A DNA stretch of 64,000 nucleotides from CAWHYG01 sp963833505 (GTDB taxonomy: Bacteria > Eisenbacteria > RBG-16-71-46 > CAIMUX01), in the NCBI GenBank assembly GCA_963833505.1, contig CAWHYG010000007.1, positions 62,001 to 126,000 of the forward strand, in the 5' to 3' direction. This document shows positions 1 through 8,837 of this stretch, in pieces (position 1 is the stretch's first letter; the number at the start of each line of letters is the position of its first letter). The translations under genes and the position numbers were made by a program. The notes under the pieces are model-generated. The model searched no databases, had not been told where the DNA came from, and saw nothing but the letters and a program-made list of their open reading frames with translations.

Positions 1-1
1 G

Positions 2-805
2 ACCCTGGACGGGCCGCAGGTCCTGGCCCTGGCCCCGGCCCTCTTCCGGGGGGTCGAGATCGGCCTGAGGATCGATCCCGGCTTCGGGCTCGGCCACCAC
101 GAGAAGGTCCACACCGGAGGCGCGCAGTCGAAATTCGGCCAGCCGCTTTCCGAGTTGCACGGGCTGCTCGAAGCCGCCTCAGCGGCGGGGACGCGCGTGG
201 CCGGCCTGCACGCGCACATCGGCAGCGGCGTCTTCGATCCCTCAGCCTGGACGGCGGTGGCGCGCGCGCTCGGCGCCGCTGCCACGCTCGCCGGTCCCTC
301 GCTTCGCTGGCTGGACTTGGGAGGAGGGCTCGGCGTTCCCGAACGTCCCGGCCAGCCGCCCCTCGACCTGGCCGCGGTGGAGGCGAGCCTCCGCTCGGTG
401 CGCGCGGCTCTCGGCCCGGTTGAGCTGCGGATGGAGCCGGGACGCTTCCTGGTGAGCGAGGCGGGCGTCCTTGTGGCGCCGGTCACGCAGATCCGGCGCA
501 AGGGGGACAAGACCTTCGTGGGCGCGGCCACGGGGATGAATTCGCTCATCCGCCCGGCGCTCTACGGCGCGTGGCACCACATCGTCAACCTGTCCCGTCT
601 GGAGGATCCGACATCCGAGCGCGTGCAGGTGGTCGGACCGATCTGCGAGAGCGCCGACGTGCTGGGGCGCGACCGCTGGCTACCGGCGACCAGAAGCGGG
701 GACGTGCTCCTCATCGCCTGTGCCGGGGCCTACGGTGCCGCCATGGCTTCGCGCTACAACCTCCGGGAGCCCGCCGCGGAAGTCATCCTCGATGTCCTGT
801 GCTGA
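2..805 (+). CDS. lysA: Diaminopimelate decarboxylase, 3' part (N-terminus outside window)
   Basis: PLP enzyme making L-lysine from meso-diaminopimelate. The reading frame is open from base 2, so the gene begins upstream and 267 residues are visible. Landmarks in family order are HHEKVHTGGAQSKFG, the PLP-phosphate site HIGSG, the glycine loop GGGLG, EPGRFLVSEAG, the active-site segment GPICESADVLGRD, and a C-terminal YGAAMASRYN. The catalytic Schiff-base lysine lies upstream. The ending YNLREPAAEVIL resembles, from memory, the bifunctional aspartate kinase/DAP decarboxylase fusions, so the missing N-terminus may carry a kinase domain; this cannot be checked here. The internal TTG at 155 is not a credible start because homology continues before it. 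Confidence 0.93.
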   Translation, partial: TLDGPQVLALAPALFRGVEIGLRIDPGFGLGHHEKVHTGGAQSKFGQPLSELHGLLEAASAAGTRVAGLHAHIGSGVFDPSAWTAVARALGAAATLAGPSLRWLDLGGGLGVPERPGQPPLDLAAVEASLRSVRAALGPVELRMEPGRFLVSEAGVLVAPVTQIRRKGDKTFVGAATGMNSLIRPALYGAWHHIVNLSRLEDPTSERVQVVGPICESADVLGRDRWLPATRSGDVLLIACAGAYGAAMASRYNLREPAAEVILDVLC

Positions 806-928
806 CCTGGCACGGTTGATCGCATCGACGAGATCCGGCCTGATCCGCTGCCGCAGCAAGGGGTTCATGAATAATGCGAGCTGTGCCGCAGCCGGCGGGA
901 AGCTTCCCGGGGCGGGCTCTCCACGGAT

Positions 929-1606
929 TCACGCCGATGCTTCGCGGCGGGGCCCGGCTTGCGTCTCCGTCGCCCTCCGCTTCAATCGTCCCACCAGGAC
1001 CCGCATGACCACGATGAAGGGGACCGCGCAGAAGAGGGCGTATTTCTCATTGAAAAACACGGCCGGAGTGTAGATCGCAAAGAACGCCGGAAGCGCGAGC
1101 AGTCTCAATCGGACCAGACGCACCGTGTACCGATCGAGCGTGGCGTCCACCAATCTGCGCCCGCGGGAGACGTACTCCCAGAAGATGCTCTGCACGATCC
1201 CGGTGACGGCCATGGAAGCGGCATAGAAGACAAGGGCCGGAAGGTAGCGGTGGAACGATCCGAACAGGGCCACGGGAAACGGCAGGAAGGCGACGCAGAG
1301 AAGCAGGATGAGGTTGAAGAGGATCAACCGGCCATCGGAGCGGCGGATGTAGCGGAACATGGTGTGATGCATGTACCAGTAGTAGCCGATGAAGAGAAAA
1401 CTCAGGGCGAAGGCGAAGAACTTTGGGGTCAACGCTCCGATCGCATGAAGGAGCGCGGGTCCGGAGGCGACGGCGTCACGTTCGGGCACCTTGATCTCGA
1501 GCACCAAGAGCGTGATCGCGATGGCAAAGACGCCGTCGCTGAAGAACATCAAGCGTTCCAGCTCGTGGCCGCCGGCGTGTGGGGAATGGGTGTCTGGATG
1601 GCTCAT
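929..1606 (-). CDS. TMEM175-type potassium channel (DUF1211)
   Basis: A 225-residue multi-pass membrane protein with the family signature FSDGVFAIAITLL at residues 22-34 on the first helix, followed by about five further hydrophobic segments. Bacterial TMEM175 proteins assemble as K+ channels without the classical selectivity filter; the FSDG motif and single six-helix unit match that family. The C-terminus is basic and probably cytoplasmic. The ATG at 1606 follows an AT-rich stretch with no convincing ribosome site. It lies just downstream of the kinase gene on the same strand (57-bp gap), but nothing links them functionally. Confidence 0.85.
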   Translation of the reverse strand: MSHPDTHSPHAGGHELERLMFFSDGVFAIAITLLVLEIKVPERDAVASGPALLHAIGALTPKFFAFALSFLFIGYYWYMHHTMFRYIRRSDGRLILFNLILLLCVAFLPFPVALFGSFHRYLPALVFYAASMAVTGIVQSIFWEYVSRGRRLVDATLDRYTVRLVRLRLLALPAFFAIYTPAVFFNEKYALFCAVPFIVVMRVLVGRLKRRATETQAGPRREASA

Positions 1607-1662
1607 GACGAATTTCGAAAACTCGTTTCCAAAAGGTGCCGCCCGATCGGATCAAAGGCGTA

Positions 1663-4600
1663 TCATACACTGGGCTCAGCCACAACCTCGTGGTTCGCGG
1701 CGTCGGCCGCCTCGTCCATCGTCAGGGCCTGCCCATGCGCCCACGCGGCCGCGAACGCCTCCTCGCCGACCGTCCGACGGGAGTCCTCGATGTCACGGTT
1801 CCGTGTTTCCTGTTCCTCCGGGGGAGCCGGAGCGCCGATGTCGGCGCGGATCCGGGCGGCGGCGGCCCACAGGCGCACAGCCTGGATCGGAGCGCTGGTC
1901 TGGGCGGCGACGGGCGCGAGCCCTTCGAGGGCGCTGGCGATGCCAAGCTGGTTTCCCAGGACCTGGGCAATGCGCAGGCTCTCCAGAAAGCGCGCGCGGG
2001 CCAGAGCACGATTGCCCTGGGCCAGGGCGAGAGCGCCCAGGGTGTGGAGCGTCGTGGCGGATCCGGACCGATCTCCGAGCTCGTTTCGGATCGACAGGGC
2101 CTCCTCCCAAAGGGCGCGGGCGGACTCGTGGTCCCCCTGCAGCATCGCCATGACCCCGAGATTGTGGAGCGAGGCGGCGACGCCCGATCGATCGCCCACT
2201 TCGCGCCGGAGGGCGAGGCTTTCCGCCAGGTGCGTTTGGGCCGATGCGAGGTCGTTCTGCTTCTGGGCGATGAGCGCGAGGTTGTTCAGGGATGAGGCGA
2301 TGTCGCGCCGTTCTCCGAGCCGCCTCCGGATCCGGAGGCTCTCCTCGAGCAGCGCCCGGGCCGAGGTCATGTCGCCCTGACAGAAGCTGACCGCACAGAG
2401 GTTGTTGAGCGAGGTCGCGATTCCCGTCTGATCGCCGAGCGTGCGCCGGATGGCAAGGCTCTCCTCGTGCAGCGCCCGCGCCGCGACATAGTCGGCCTGG
2501 GCGAAGGCGAGGTTGGCCGCGCCGTTGAGGGCGCGGGCCCGGGCAGGGAGATCGCCGCCCGAATCACGCGCCAGCGCGCGCGCCATCCGCTCCCGTCCTT
2601 CGAAGAAGTGGCCGTGGGTCATCCAGAATGTCTGCAGCGCCCCGCTCAACCGCAAGCCAAGGGCGCTGCGGGCGGGATCGTCCTCGCTCCACTCCAATGC
2701 CGCGCGCAGGTTGCCGTGTTCGGCCTCGAGCCGCGCGAGCCAGGTCTGCTGGTCCGCTCCCGTCATCTGTGGCGCCGCTGCCTCCGCCAGGGCGAGGAAA
2801 TGTTCCAGATGGCGGTCCCTCCACTCCGCCGCGTTTCCCCTCTCCAACAGCCGGTCGTGCGCGTACTGCCGGACCGTTTCCAGAAAACGATAGCGGGACG
2901 TCGCCTCCGCCTCCTCGTACAACGCCAGGCTCTTGTCCACCAGCGAGGTCAGGAGGTCCAGCACCTCCCATGAATCGAGGCCCTCGCTCTGGCAGACCTT
3001 CTCCGCGGACGCCAAAGTCCAGCCGCCGGAGAAGATGGAGAGCCGGCAGAACAGCTCTTTCTCCGGTTCCTGGAGCAGGTCGTACGACCAGTCGATCAGG
3101 GCCCGCAGGGTCTGTTGCCGGGGCAGCGCCGTGCGGCTGCCGCCGGTGAGAAGCCGGAAGCGACTGTCCAGTCGCGCTTCGATCTGTTCCATCGGGAGGG
3201 TGCGCACGCGCGCGGCGGCCAGCTCGATGGCCAGGGGCAGACCGTCCAGGCGCCGGCAGACCGAGGCGACAGCGATGGCATTGTGAGCGGTCAAACCGAA
3301 GTCCGGCTTGACCGCGGCGGCCCGCTCGAGAAAGAGGCGCACCGCGGACGACGCTGCGATCGCATCGGGGGTTTGGGGTCCCTGCGCATCCGGCAGCGGC
3401 AACGACGGAACCTTGAAGGAGACCTCTCCGCCGATGCCCAACGCTTCGCGGCTGCTCGCAATCAGGCGGAGCGCCGGGCAGGATCTGAGCAGGAGACCGG
3501 CCAACTGCGCCGCAGCGTCGATGACATGTTCGCAGTTGTCGAGCACCAGCAACGCCCGCTTGTCGCCGATGGCGGAGACCAGCGTCTGCGCGATCCCTTC
3601 TCCCGGCGTTTCACGGAGCCCGATGGCCGCAGCCGTTGCCTTGGCCACCAGCGCGGGATCGGAGAGCGGCGCCAGCTCCACCAGCCACACGCCGTCGGGA
3701 TGCTCCTCCAGCACCTCCGCCGCCACCTGGAGGGCCAGCCTCGTCTTGCCCGCGCCGCCGCTGCCGCTGAGGGTGAGGAGCCGGTTCTTGCGCAACAGCT
3801 CCTTGATCCCGGCCATCTCCTTCTCCCGGCCGATGAAGCTCGTGGCCGGAACGGGGAGATTGTTGGGAATCCCCGCCCCTCTCTCCCGATAGGCGAGCGC
3901 GTAGACCCGAACGGCCGCCGCGTTCAGCGCCTCGGAGAACTGGGCCATTCCCGGAAAGCGGTTCGCGGGGTCCTTGGCCAGGGCGCGGGCCAGAGCGCGA
4001 GCGACGTCTTCCGGGACTTCCGGGCGGACGGCGGTGATGTCGGGAGGAGTGGCCGACATGTGTCGCTCCAAGAGCTCGTAGATGGTGCGACCGCGAAAGG
4101 GCGGTTCGCCCGCGAGCAGCTCGTAGAAGAGGCAGCCCAGCGCATAGAGGTCGGCCCGGCCGTCCAGGTCAGTCGATCCCCGCGCTTGTTCCGGCGCCAT
4201 GTAGAGCGGCGTTCCAACCACCTCCGGTCCTGTGCCGATCCCGGCATCGCCGCTTCGAGGACCGAACGCCGTCAAACGTTGGGTCCTTCCCGGATCCTCC
4301 TCGCCGCTCGGTCCGGAAACCAATGCCTCCGTCGAAGCGTCTTCCAAGGTCGCCGTCCGGGAGGAGGCATGCCCGGGGTGCGTGTAGGCGACGCCGAAGT
4401 CCGCCACCAGGGGGATGCCGTCGGAGAGAAGCACGTTCTCCGGCTTGACGTCGCGGTGCACCAGGCCTTGGAGATGCGCGTGGCCGAGCGCGCCCGCGAT
4501 CTCCCGCGTCAACCGCAGAGCTTCGGCGAGCGGAAGGCGCATCTCCCGCCGGAGCCTCGCGCGGAGCGATTCCCCCTCGATGAACGGCATCACGCAATAG

Positions 4601-4866
4601 AGCCGGTCGCCGGCCATCCCCGAATCGAAAAGCGGGAGGATGTGCGGGTGGTTGAGACGGGCGGCGATCTCGACCTCGCGCAGGAAATGCGCCGGACCGA
4701 TCAATTCCGCGACCTCGGGGGCCATGACCTTGATGGCCACCCGCCGGCCGTGCTTGAGGTCGTTCGCGAGGTAGACCACCGCCATCCCGCCGCGCCCGAC
4801 CTCGCGCTCCACGGCATAGCGATCCGCGATGACACCGCTGATGCCGGACGACGACGTGCTCACCAT
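1663..4866 (-). CDS. Ser/Thr protein kinase fused to NB-ARC-like ATPase and TPR repeats
   Basis: A 1067-residue one-protein signalling device. Residues ~16-290 are a Hanks-type kinase: glycine loop GRGGMAVV (24-31), ATP lysine in VAIKV (K46), catalytic HRDVKPEN (D139) and DFG (156-158). The segment after DFG carries an unusually long Ser/Thr-rich insertion. A STAND/NB-ARC-like ATPase follows, with Walker A GSGGAGKTRL and Walker B ALLVLDNCEH, then about ten TPR units with recurring LGDRSGxAxxLxNLG patterns. This is the usual kinase + LuxR/SARP-like sensor layout, here without a DNA-binding domain. I start it at the ATG at 4866, which follows a GAGGAGGA ribosome site; the longer frame upstream is arginine-rich non-coding sequence. 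Substrate and signal are unknown. Confidence 0.93.
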   Translation of the reverse strand: MVSTSSSGISGVIADRYAVEREVGRGGMAVVYLANDLKHGRRVAIKVMAPEVAELIGPAHFLREVEIAARLNHPHILPLFDSGMAGDRLYCVMPFIEGESLRARLRREMRLPLAEALRLTREIAGALGHAHLQGLVHRDVKPENVLLSDGIPLVADFGVAYTHPGHASSRTATLEDASTEALVSGPSGEEDPGRTQRLTAFGPRSGDAGIGTGPEVVGTPLYMAPEQARGSTDLDGRADLYALGCLFYELLAGEPPFRGRTIYELLERHMSATPPDITAVRPEVPEDVARALARALAKDPANRFPGMAQFSEALNAAAVRVYALAYRERGAGIPNNLPVPATSFIGREKEMAGIKELLRKNRLLTLSGSGGAGKTRLALQVAAEVLEEHPDGVWLVELAPLSDPALVAKATAAAIGLRETPGEGIAQTLVSAIGDKRALLVLDNCEHVIDAAAQLAGLLLRSCPALRLIASSREALGIGGEVSFKVPSLPLPDAQGPQTPDAIAASSAVRLFLERAAAVKPDFGLTAHNAIAVASVCRRLDGLPLAIELAAARVRTLPMEQIEARLDSRFRLLTGGSRTALPRQQTLRALIDWSYDLLQEPEKELFCRLSIFSGGWTLASAEKVCQSEGLDSWEVLDLLTSLVDKSLALYEEAEATSRYRFLETVRQYAHDRLLERGNAAEWRDRHLEHFLALAEAAAPQMTGADQQTWLARLEAEHGNLRAALEWSEDDPARSALGLRLSGALQTFWMTHGHFFEGRERMARALARDSGGDLPARARALNGAANLAFAQADYVAARALHEESLAIRRTLGDQTGIATSLNNLCAVSFCQGDMTSARALLEESLRIRRRLGERRDIASSLNNLALIAQKQNDLASAQTHLAESLALRREVGDRSGVAASLHNLGVMAMLQGDHESARALWEEALSIRNELGDRSGSATTLHTLGALALAQGNRALARARFLESLRIAQVLGNQLGIASALEGLAPVAAQTSAPIQAVRLWAAAARIRADIGAPAPPEEQETRNRDIEDSRRTVGEEAFAAAWAHGQALTMDEAADAANHEVVAEPSV

Positions 4867-5021
4867 TCCTCCTCGGGAGTCTCGCGGCGTTGCAGTCCGC
4901 TTGCAGGCCCGCTTCCGCCTTCGCCGATGGGCCGCGGCTCTCCGCGCGCCCGGCCGAAGGCAAACCCTGGAGGATACCGCATCGGGTCGGTTTCGCGTAC
5001 AGCGACGCTTCGAATTCCCGG

Positions 5022-7142
5022 TCAGTGCTGGGGAAGGCCGTGGGCGGGCGAATCCAGCTCCTTCTGCATCTGTTCGATGGCCGGGTTTCCGGCGCACCGC
5101 TGCGCGGCCTCGTGCAAGATCCGCTCGGCGTCGACCCGGGACCCGAGAGCGAGGGCGGCGCGCATCCATACGTGCCAACCGGTGGGGTCGTCGGGCTTGA
5201 GTTGCGTGTACTGTTTGGCGCGTTGCTGCGCTGCCGCCCAGTTTCCCGCCTCGAGGTTGCCGCGCATGGCATAGCCGAGGAGATCGGGATCCTGCGGGTA
5301 GTACTGCAGGGCATACTCCGACAGGAGCATCATCTCGCGCCGGTCTTCCGGGCGCCCGCGACGCTCGTAGGCGCGGATGATCGTCGCGTAGACCTCGGGC
5401 TCGAAGACGCCGCCGACATCGAGGAGCTTTTCAAAACGCGCGATGCCGTCGTCCAGCTTGCCCAGATCGACCTGTTCGACCGCGGCGCTGTACCCGGCGT
5501 ACCACTGGGAGCCCTGACGGATTCCCAGGTAGTCGACCTTGAGGGCCACGACGAGAGCCGCCGCGACGGCGGACAGGAGCGCGGCTTGCCGGAACCGGCG
5601 CGTGCGCGCCAGGTCCGCGATGACGACCACCGCCAGAGACGCTCCCAGGGCGAGGAAGGGAACCAGCGGCACGCGGTATCGCCCGTTCACGAAGAAGGCG
5701 AGATAGGTCAGCGTGTAGACCGCGAGGAACTGCAGGATCAGATGCGCGAACCGCCTCCGGCGCTCCTCTGCGTCCACATCATCGAGGCGATGCCCGGCGG
5801 GGGTCCTCCGCTGCCAGGGAAGCGAGACGAAGAACAGGGCAACCAGGAGACCGAAGCCTGTAGGCATCCAAAGCGAGCGATACTCGCCTCGGCGCTCCTC
5901 GTACGGCTCGTTGTTTCCGACCTCGGGGTCGCCGATCCAGGCCAGGCCCTTTCGCGCCAGGAGACCGAGCCACTGGACCGGATGGGATCGGATGTAGTCG
6001 ATGCCGCGGTCCGTCCAGTACCGCGAGACCTCTGAAGGACGGAGCGGTCGACCGGCCGCCTCCTCGGCGATCCGATGGGTGTCGTTGTAACCGCCCCACC
6101 AGGTCGCGCTCGTGCCGGGGACCACCGCGTCCATCCCGTTCGACTCCGGGTTGTTGCCGATGTAGAAGTTCACCCCTCCCTGACTCGCCACGATCACCCA
6201 GTCGTGGCCGACCACCCCGTTGCGAACTGTCGCCAGCGCCGGGGGCATCAGCGAGGTTGCCACGAACGCCAGGATGAACCGGCGCGCCGCTGGCGACGGC
6301 CGTCCGCGTTGCTCGAGCCAGGCCCACCGCACCAGGAACGGATAGAAGGCCAGGATGGTCGGTTGCGTGACGGCGAACAGGCCGAAGACCAGTCCCGCGG
6401 CCCCGGCCAGCCGGGCGTCGTTTCTCTCGGCGGCAATCCGCGCAAGCAGGAATCCCAGCACGATCAAAAACACCAGGAGAGTCGGGAGCAGGATCTCCCC
6501 GTCGAAGTAGACCAGGACCCAGTGAAGAGCGCACAGGATTCCCGTCAGCGCGCCGACCCGCGATCCGAAGCACTTCGTGCCGACACCGTAGGCGAGCGCG
6601 CACGAGGCGGAACCCAGGACGATCTGGACGAGGCGGATCCAGAAGAGGCTGCCGCCGAACACGAGGATGAGGCCGGCGAGGAAGTATGAGTAGAGAGGGG
6701 CCCGGAAGTACGGTTCCACCCGAAGATGCTCGAATGGACTGATCCACTGGCCGGTCGCGAGACACTTGGCCCAGCCGTAATTGTAGGCCTCGTCCATGTA
6801 CAGGAGGCCGGACGCCGGATGGTGGCTGAGGTCGGCGAGGTACAGAGCCCGACAGGCGAGAGCCAGAAGGAGGATCCAGAGCGCCGTGCGCCCGCTCCAG
6901 CGGAAGCTCGGATGTGTCGGGCCCCGGGGTTGCCGCGGCGTTGCCGGATCCCGGGGTTGCCGCGGCGTTGCCGGATCCTGGGGTTGCCCCGGCGTTGCCG
7001 GGCCCTGTGGTTGTTGCGGCGTTGCCGGATCCTGGGGTTTCTCCGGTGTCGCCCGATCTGATTCCGGAACGTTCGGCCCGAGCTGCCGCCGGGCACCACC
7101 GGGTTCATCCGCACCGCGCGGCCGCTCGCTACTCGTAGTCAC
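5022..7142 (-). CDS. GT-C (GT39-like) membrane glycosyltransferase with C-terminal TPR
   Basis: About 706 residues. After a proline-rich N-terminal tail come 10-12 hydrophobic helices of the dolichyl-phosphate-mannose transferase type. The first loop holds the acidic MDEAYNYGWAK segment, and a later loop the GVNFYIGNNPESNG motif shared with the gene at 40072-41943. The last ~150 residues are soluble TPR-like helices. The predicted role is transfer of a sugar from a polyprenyl-phosphate donor to a periplasmic acceptor; donor and acceptor are unknown. The GTG at 7142 is chosen because it overlaps the stop of the decayed GT39 frame just upstream (7129-7131), suggesting former translational coupling; GTG at 7151 is possible. 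The N-terminal tail contains a 27-bp tandem repeat. Confidence 0.82.
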   Translation of the reverse strand: MTTSSERPRGADEPGGARRQLGPNVPESDRATPEKPQDPATPQQPQGPATPGQPQDPATPRQPRDPATPRQPRGPTHPSFRWSGRTALWILLLALACRALYLADLSHHPASGLLYMDEAYNYGWAKCLATGQWISPFEHLRVEPYFRAPLYSYFLAGLILVFGGSLFWIRLVQIVLGSASCALAYGVGTKCFGSRVGALTGILCALHWVLVYFDGEILLPTLLVFLIVLGFLLARIAAERNDARLAGAAGLVFGLFAVTQPTILAFYPFLVRWAWLEQRGRPSPAARRFILAFVATSLMPPALATVRNGVVGHDWVIVASQGGVNFYIGNNPESNGMDAVVPGTSATWWGGYNDTHRIAEEAAGRPLRPSEVSRYWTDRGIDYIRSHPVQWLGLLARKGLAWIGDPEVGNNEPYEERRGEYRSLWMPTGFGLLVALFFVSLPWQRRTPAGHRLDDVDAEERRRRFAHLILQFLAVYTLTYLAFFVNGRYRVPLVPFLALGASLAVVVIADLARTRRFRQAALLSAVAAALVVALKVDYLGIRQGSQWYAGYSAAVEQVDLGKLDDGIARFEKLLDVGGVFEPEVYATIIRAYERRGRPEDRREMMLLSEYALQYYPQDPDLLGYAMRGNLEAGNWAAAQQRAKQYTQLKPDDPTGWHVWMRAALALGSRVDAERILHEAAQRCAGNPAIEQMQKELDSPAHGLPQH
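6921..7055 (-). repeat. 27-bp tandem repeat, about five units
   Basis: Five imperfect copies of a 27-bp unit; the unit core on the + strand is GGGGTTGCCGCGGCGTTGCC. They lie inside the glycosyltransferase gene and encode a nine-residue period of the type (D/G)PATPRQPR. The period is a multiple of three, so copy-number change keeps frame. The segment sits before the first membrane helix and is probably a flexible cytoplasmic tail. Confidence 0.9.
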
Positions 7143-7708
7143 GGATTTCACGCCAGACCGCGGCGACCGGACGGCGCAGTCCTCGGCTGACGAAGATCGG
7201 CGCGCCGTTCTCGTACGGCATGCCATAGGGGCAGCTCGTGGTGTCGGCCAGGGTCGGTTCCCTTCTCCAGCGCGCGCCAGAGGAGAAGCGATGCCAGCGT
7301 CCAGAAGAGCGTATCGAACGTATTCATGCTGTAGAAATGGTCGGTCACCAGATGGACCGGCGCCAGCACCACGGCCAGGCACGCCAGGGCCTGGGCGAAT
7401 CGGCCTCCGCCGAAGGCGCGGGCCAGCAGACCGGTGAGCAGCACCGTGGTCGCGCCCGCCAGCGCGGGCAGGAGGCGCAGAGCGGGGAGCGAATCTCCCA
7501 GGAGCTTGCGTTGGAGCGCGAGGAGAGCGATGGACAGGGGCGGCTGGTCAACGTATCCCCAAGCCAGGTGCTTGCTGCAGGCGATGTAGTACAGTTTATC
7601 CCGAAAGTAGCCGAAACGCGCGATGGCCGAAGCGTGCAGAACCAGTTTGAGTGCGGCGAAAGCCAGCGGGAGGGAGTGGGATTCAAGACCGGGATACCGC
7701 ATCTTCAT
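7129..7708 (-). pseudogene. Decayed GT39 glycosyltransferase with internal deletion
   Basis: The ATG at 7708 opens a typical GT39/ArnT-like N-terminus: YFRDKLYYIACSKHLAWGYV, then DQPPLSIALL, LRLLPALAGATTVLLTGLLA and FYSMNTFDTLFW, to about 7245. The frame then loses similarity. In a different minus-strand frame the family's C-terminal end follows at once, CPYGMPYENGAPIFVSRGLR then RPVAAVW, ending at TAG 7129-7131. Around 300 residues of the usual ~500 are missing, so this is an out-of-frame internal deletion rather than a short gene. The remnant ends inside the start region of the next gene, suggesting the two were once an operon. The frame before 7708 has no coding character. Confidence 0.8.
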
Positions 7709-8117
7709 GGGCCCAGAATCCGAGCGAGCGGGCCGGCGGTCAAGTGGAGGTTGGCTGGCGGACTGATTCCAACCATCTCCACGCGCTTTCGGGTCGGACG
7801 CGAGGATGGGAGGGCCAGCGCGCCGGACGGCTACGGGCCGACGGTGTCCGCCGCGGGGCGTGACGGCCTCCGAGTGGATCATGACCTGATCCCACCGCCT
7901 CAGCGAGCGGTGACGGGGGGCGCCGGAACGGAAACGTCGATCGGTCGGCCGGGTTGCGGCCGCGGGGCAGTCCGTTAACGGATCCCGAACCGGTGTCAGG
8001 GCCGACTATTTCCGTTTGCGCGGACCAGCATGACCGGCGAAGATTCGTGAGGCGTGAAGCCGGGCTTCCGGCATCATCCGGAGCGTCAAGAGGGGGGCCC
8101 CACCGTGGAGAGCGGCG
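7709..8117. other. Intergenic spacer between divergent genes
   Basis: About 410 bp separate the decayed GT39 gene (minus) from the deacetylase (plus). No protein here is recognisable in any frame. The only notable element is a perfect 12-bp palindrome, TCCGTTAACGGA, at 7971-7982, which could be an operator but has no second copy that I saw. Promoters for both directions should lie here; no confident -35/-10 pair was found. Confidence 0.5.
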
Positions 8118-8837
8118 GTGACCGCAGTTCCGATTCTCACCTACCACAACATCGGAAACGCGCCTTCGGGGGCGCGTTTGCGGGGTCTCTATCTTGATGC
8201 CGGGACGTTCCGCCGGCAGATGCGCTTTCTGCGCATCCTTGGGTTTCGCGGAATCTCCATGTCCGAGGGCATGCCCTATCTGCGGGAAGAGAAGCAGGGG
8301 CGGGTCGTTGTGATCACATTCGACGACGGGTACGTGGACACGTTGGATGCCGCCTTGCCGGTGCTCCGTTCCTTTGGCTTTACGGCCACGACCTATGTGG
8401 TCAGCCGGCGGATGGGCGGACACAACGCCTGGGACGAGGCGGAGCTGAATGCCCGCAAGCCGCTCATGAGCCCCGGGCAGGTGCGGGAATGGAGTCGAGC
8501 CGGAATGGAGGTCGGCTCCCACTCGCGCACCCACGTGCATCTCACCACCTGTTCGGACGCCGAACTGCTTCCGGAGGTGCATGGAAGCAAGTCCGATCTG
8601 GAGGAGCTGCTCGCGTGCCCGGTGACCCAGTTCTGCTATCCGTACGGCGACCACGATGGTCGCGTCGTCACGGCGGTGCGACAGGCCGGGTTCCACGCCG
8701 CGGTCACCACGGCTCGAGGTCGGGCGCGTCGTTCGGACGACCCGCTTCGACTGCGGCGCGTCTCGGTCAGCGGGCGAAATCCGTTTCATCTGTTCGCGCT
8801 GAAGATCTTGACCTCCTACGAGGACAGGCGCGGATGA
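8118..8837 (+). CDS. Polysaccharide deacetylase (NodB/CE4 family)
   Basis: A 239-residue enzyme predicted to remove N- or O-acetyl groups from a polysaccharide in a metal-dependent reaction. Motif 1 is TFDDGY (Asp69/Asp70: catalytic base and metal ligand). Motif 2 is HSRTH (135-139), giving the two metal histidines. Motif 3 is CYPYGDHD. It begins MTAVPILTYHN, a common family start, at GTG 8118; no signal peptide is visible, so it is cytoplasmic or its export is not evident. Its stop overlaps the start of the next glycosyltransferase (ATGA at 8834), so the two are translationally coupled and probably act on the same glycan. Confidence 0.92.
   Translation: MTAVPILTYHNIGNAPSGARLRGLYLDAGTFRRQMRFLRILGFRGISMSEGMPYLREEKQGRVVVITFDDGYVDTLDAALPVLRSFGFTATTYVVSRRMGGHNAWDEAELNARKPLMSPGQVREWSRAGMEVGSHSRTHVHLTTCSDAELLPEVHGSKSDLEELLACPVTQFCYPYGDHDGRVVTAVRQAGFHAAVTTARGRARRSDDPLRLRRVSVSGRNPFHLFALKILTSYEDRRG

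Noticed and set aside
155..805. TTG at 155 as the start of a short decarboxylase
   Set aside because: Family-conserved sequence continues upstream to the window edge, so this is an internal codon of a truncated gene.
959..2380. Plus-strand frame of 473 codons over the TMEM175 and kinase genes
   Set aside because: It spans two genes and their gap antisense, with no domain and Arg/Ala/Ser-rich composition.
6921..7055. Possible CRISPR array
   Set aside because: Units are contiguous 27-bp repeats without unique spacers and lie within a coding frame.
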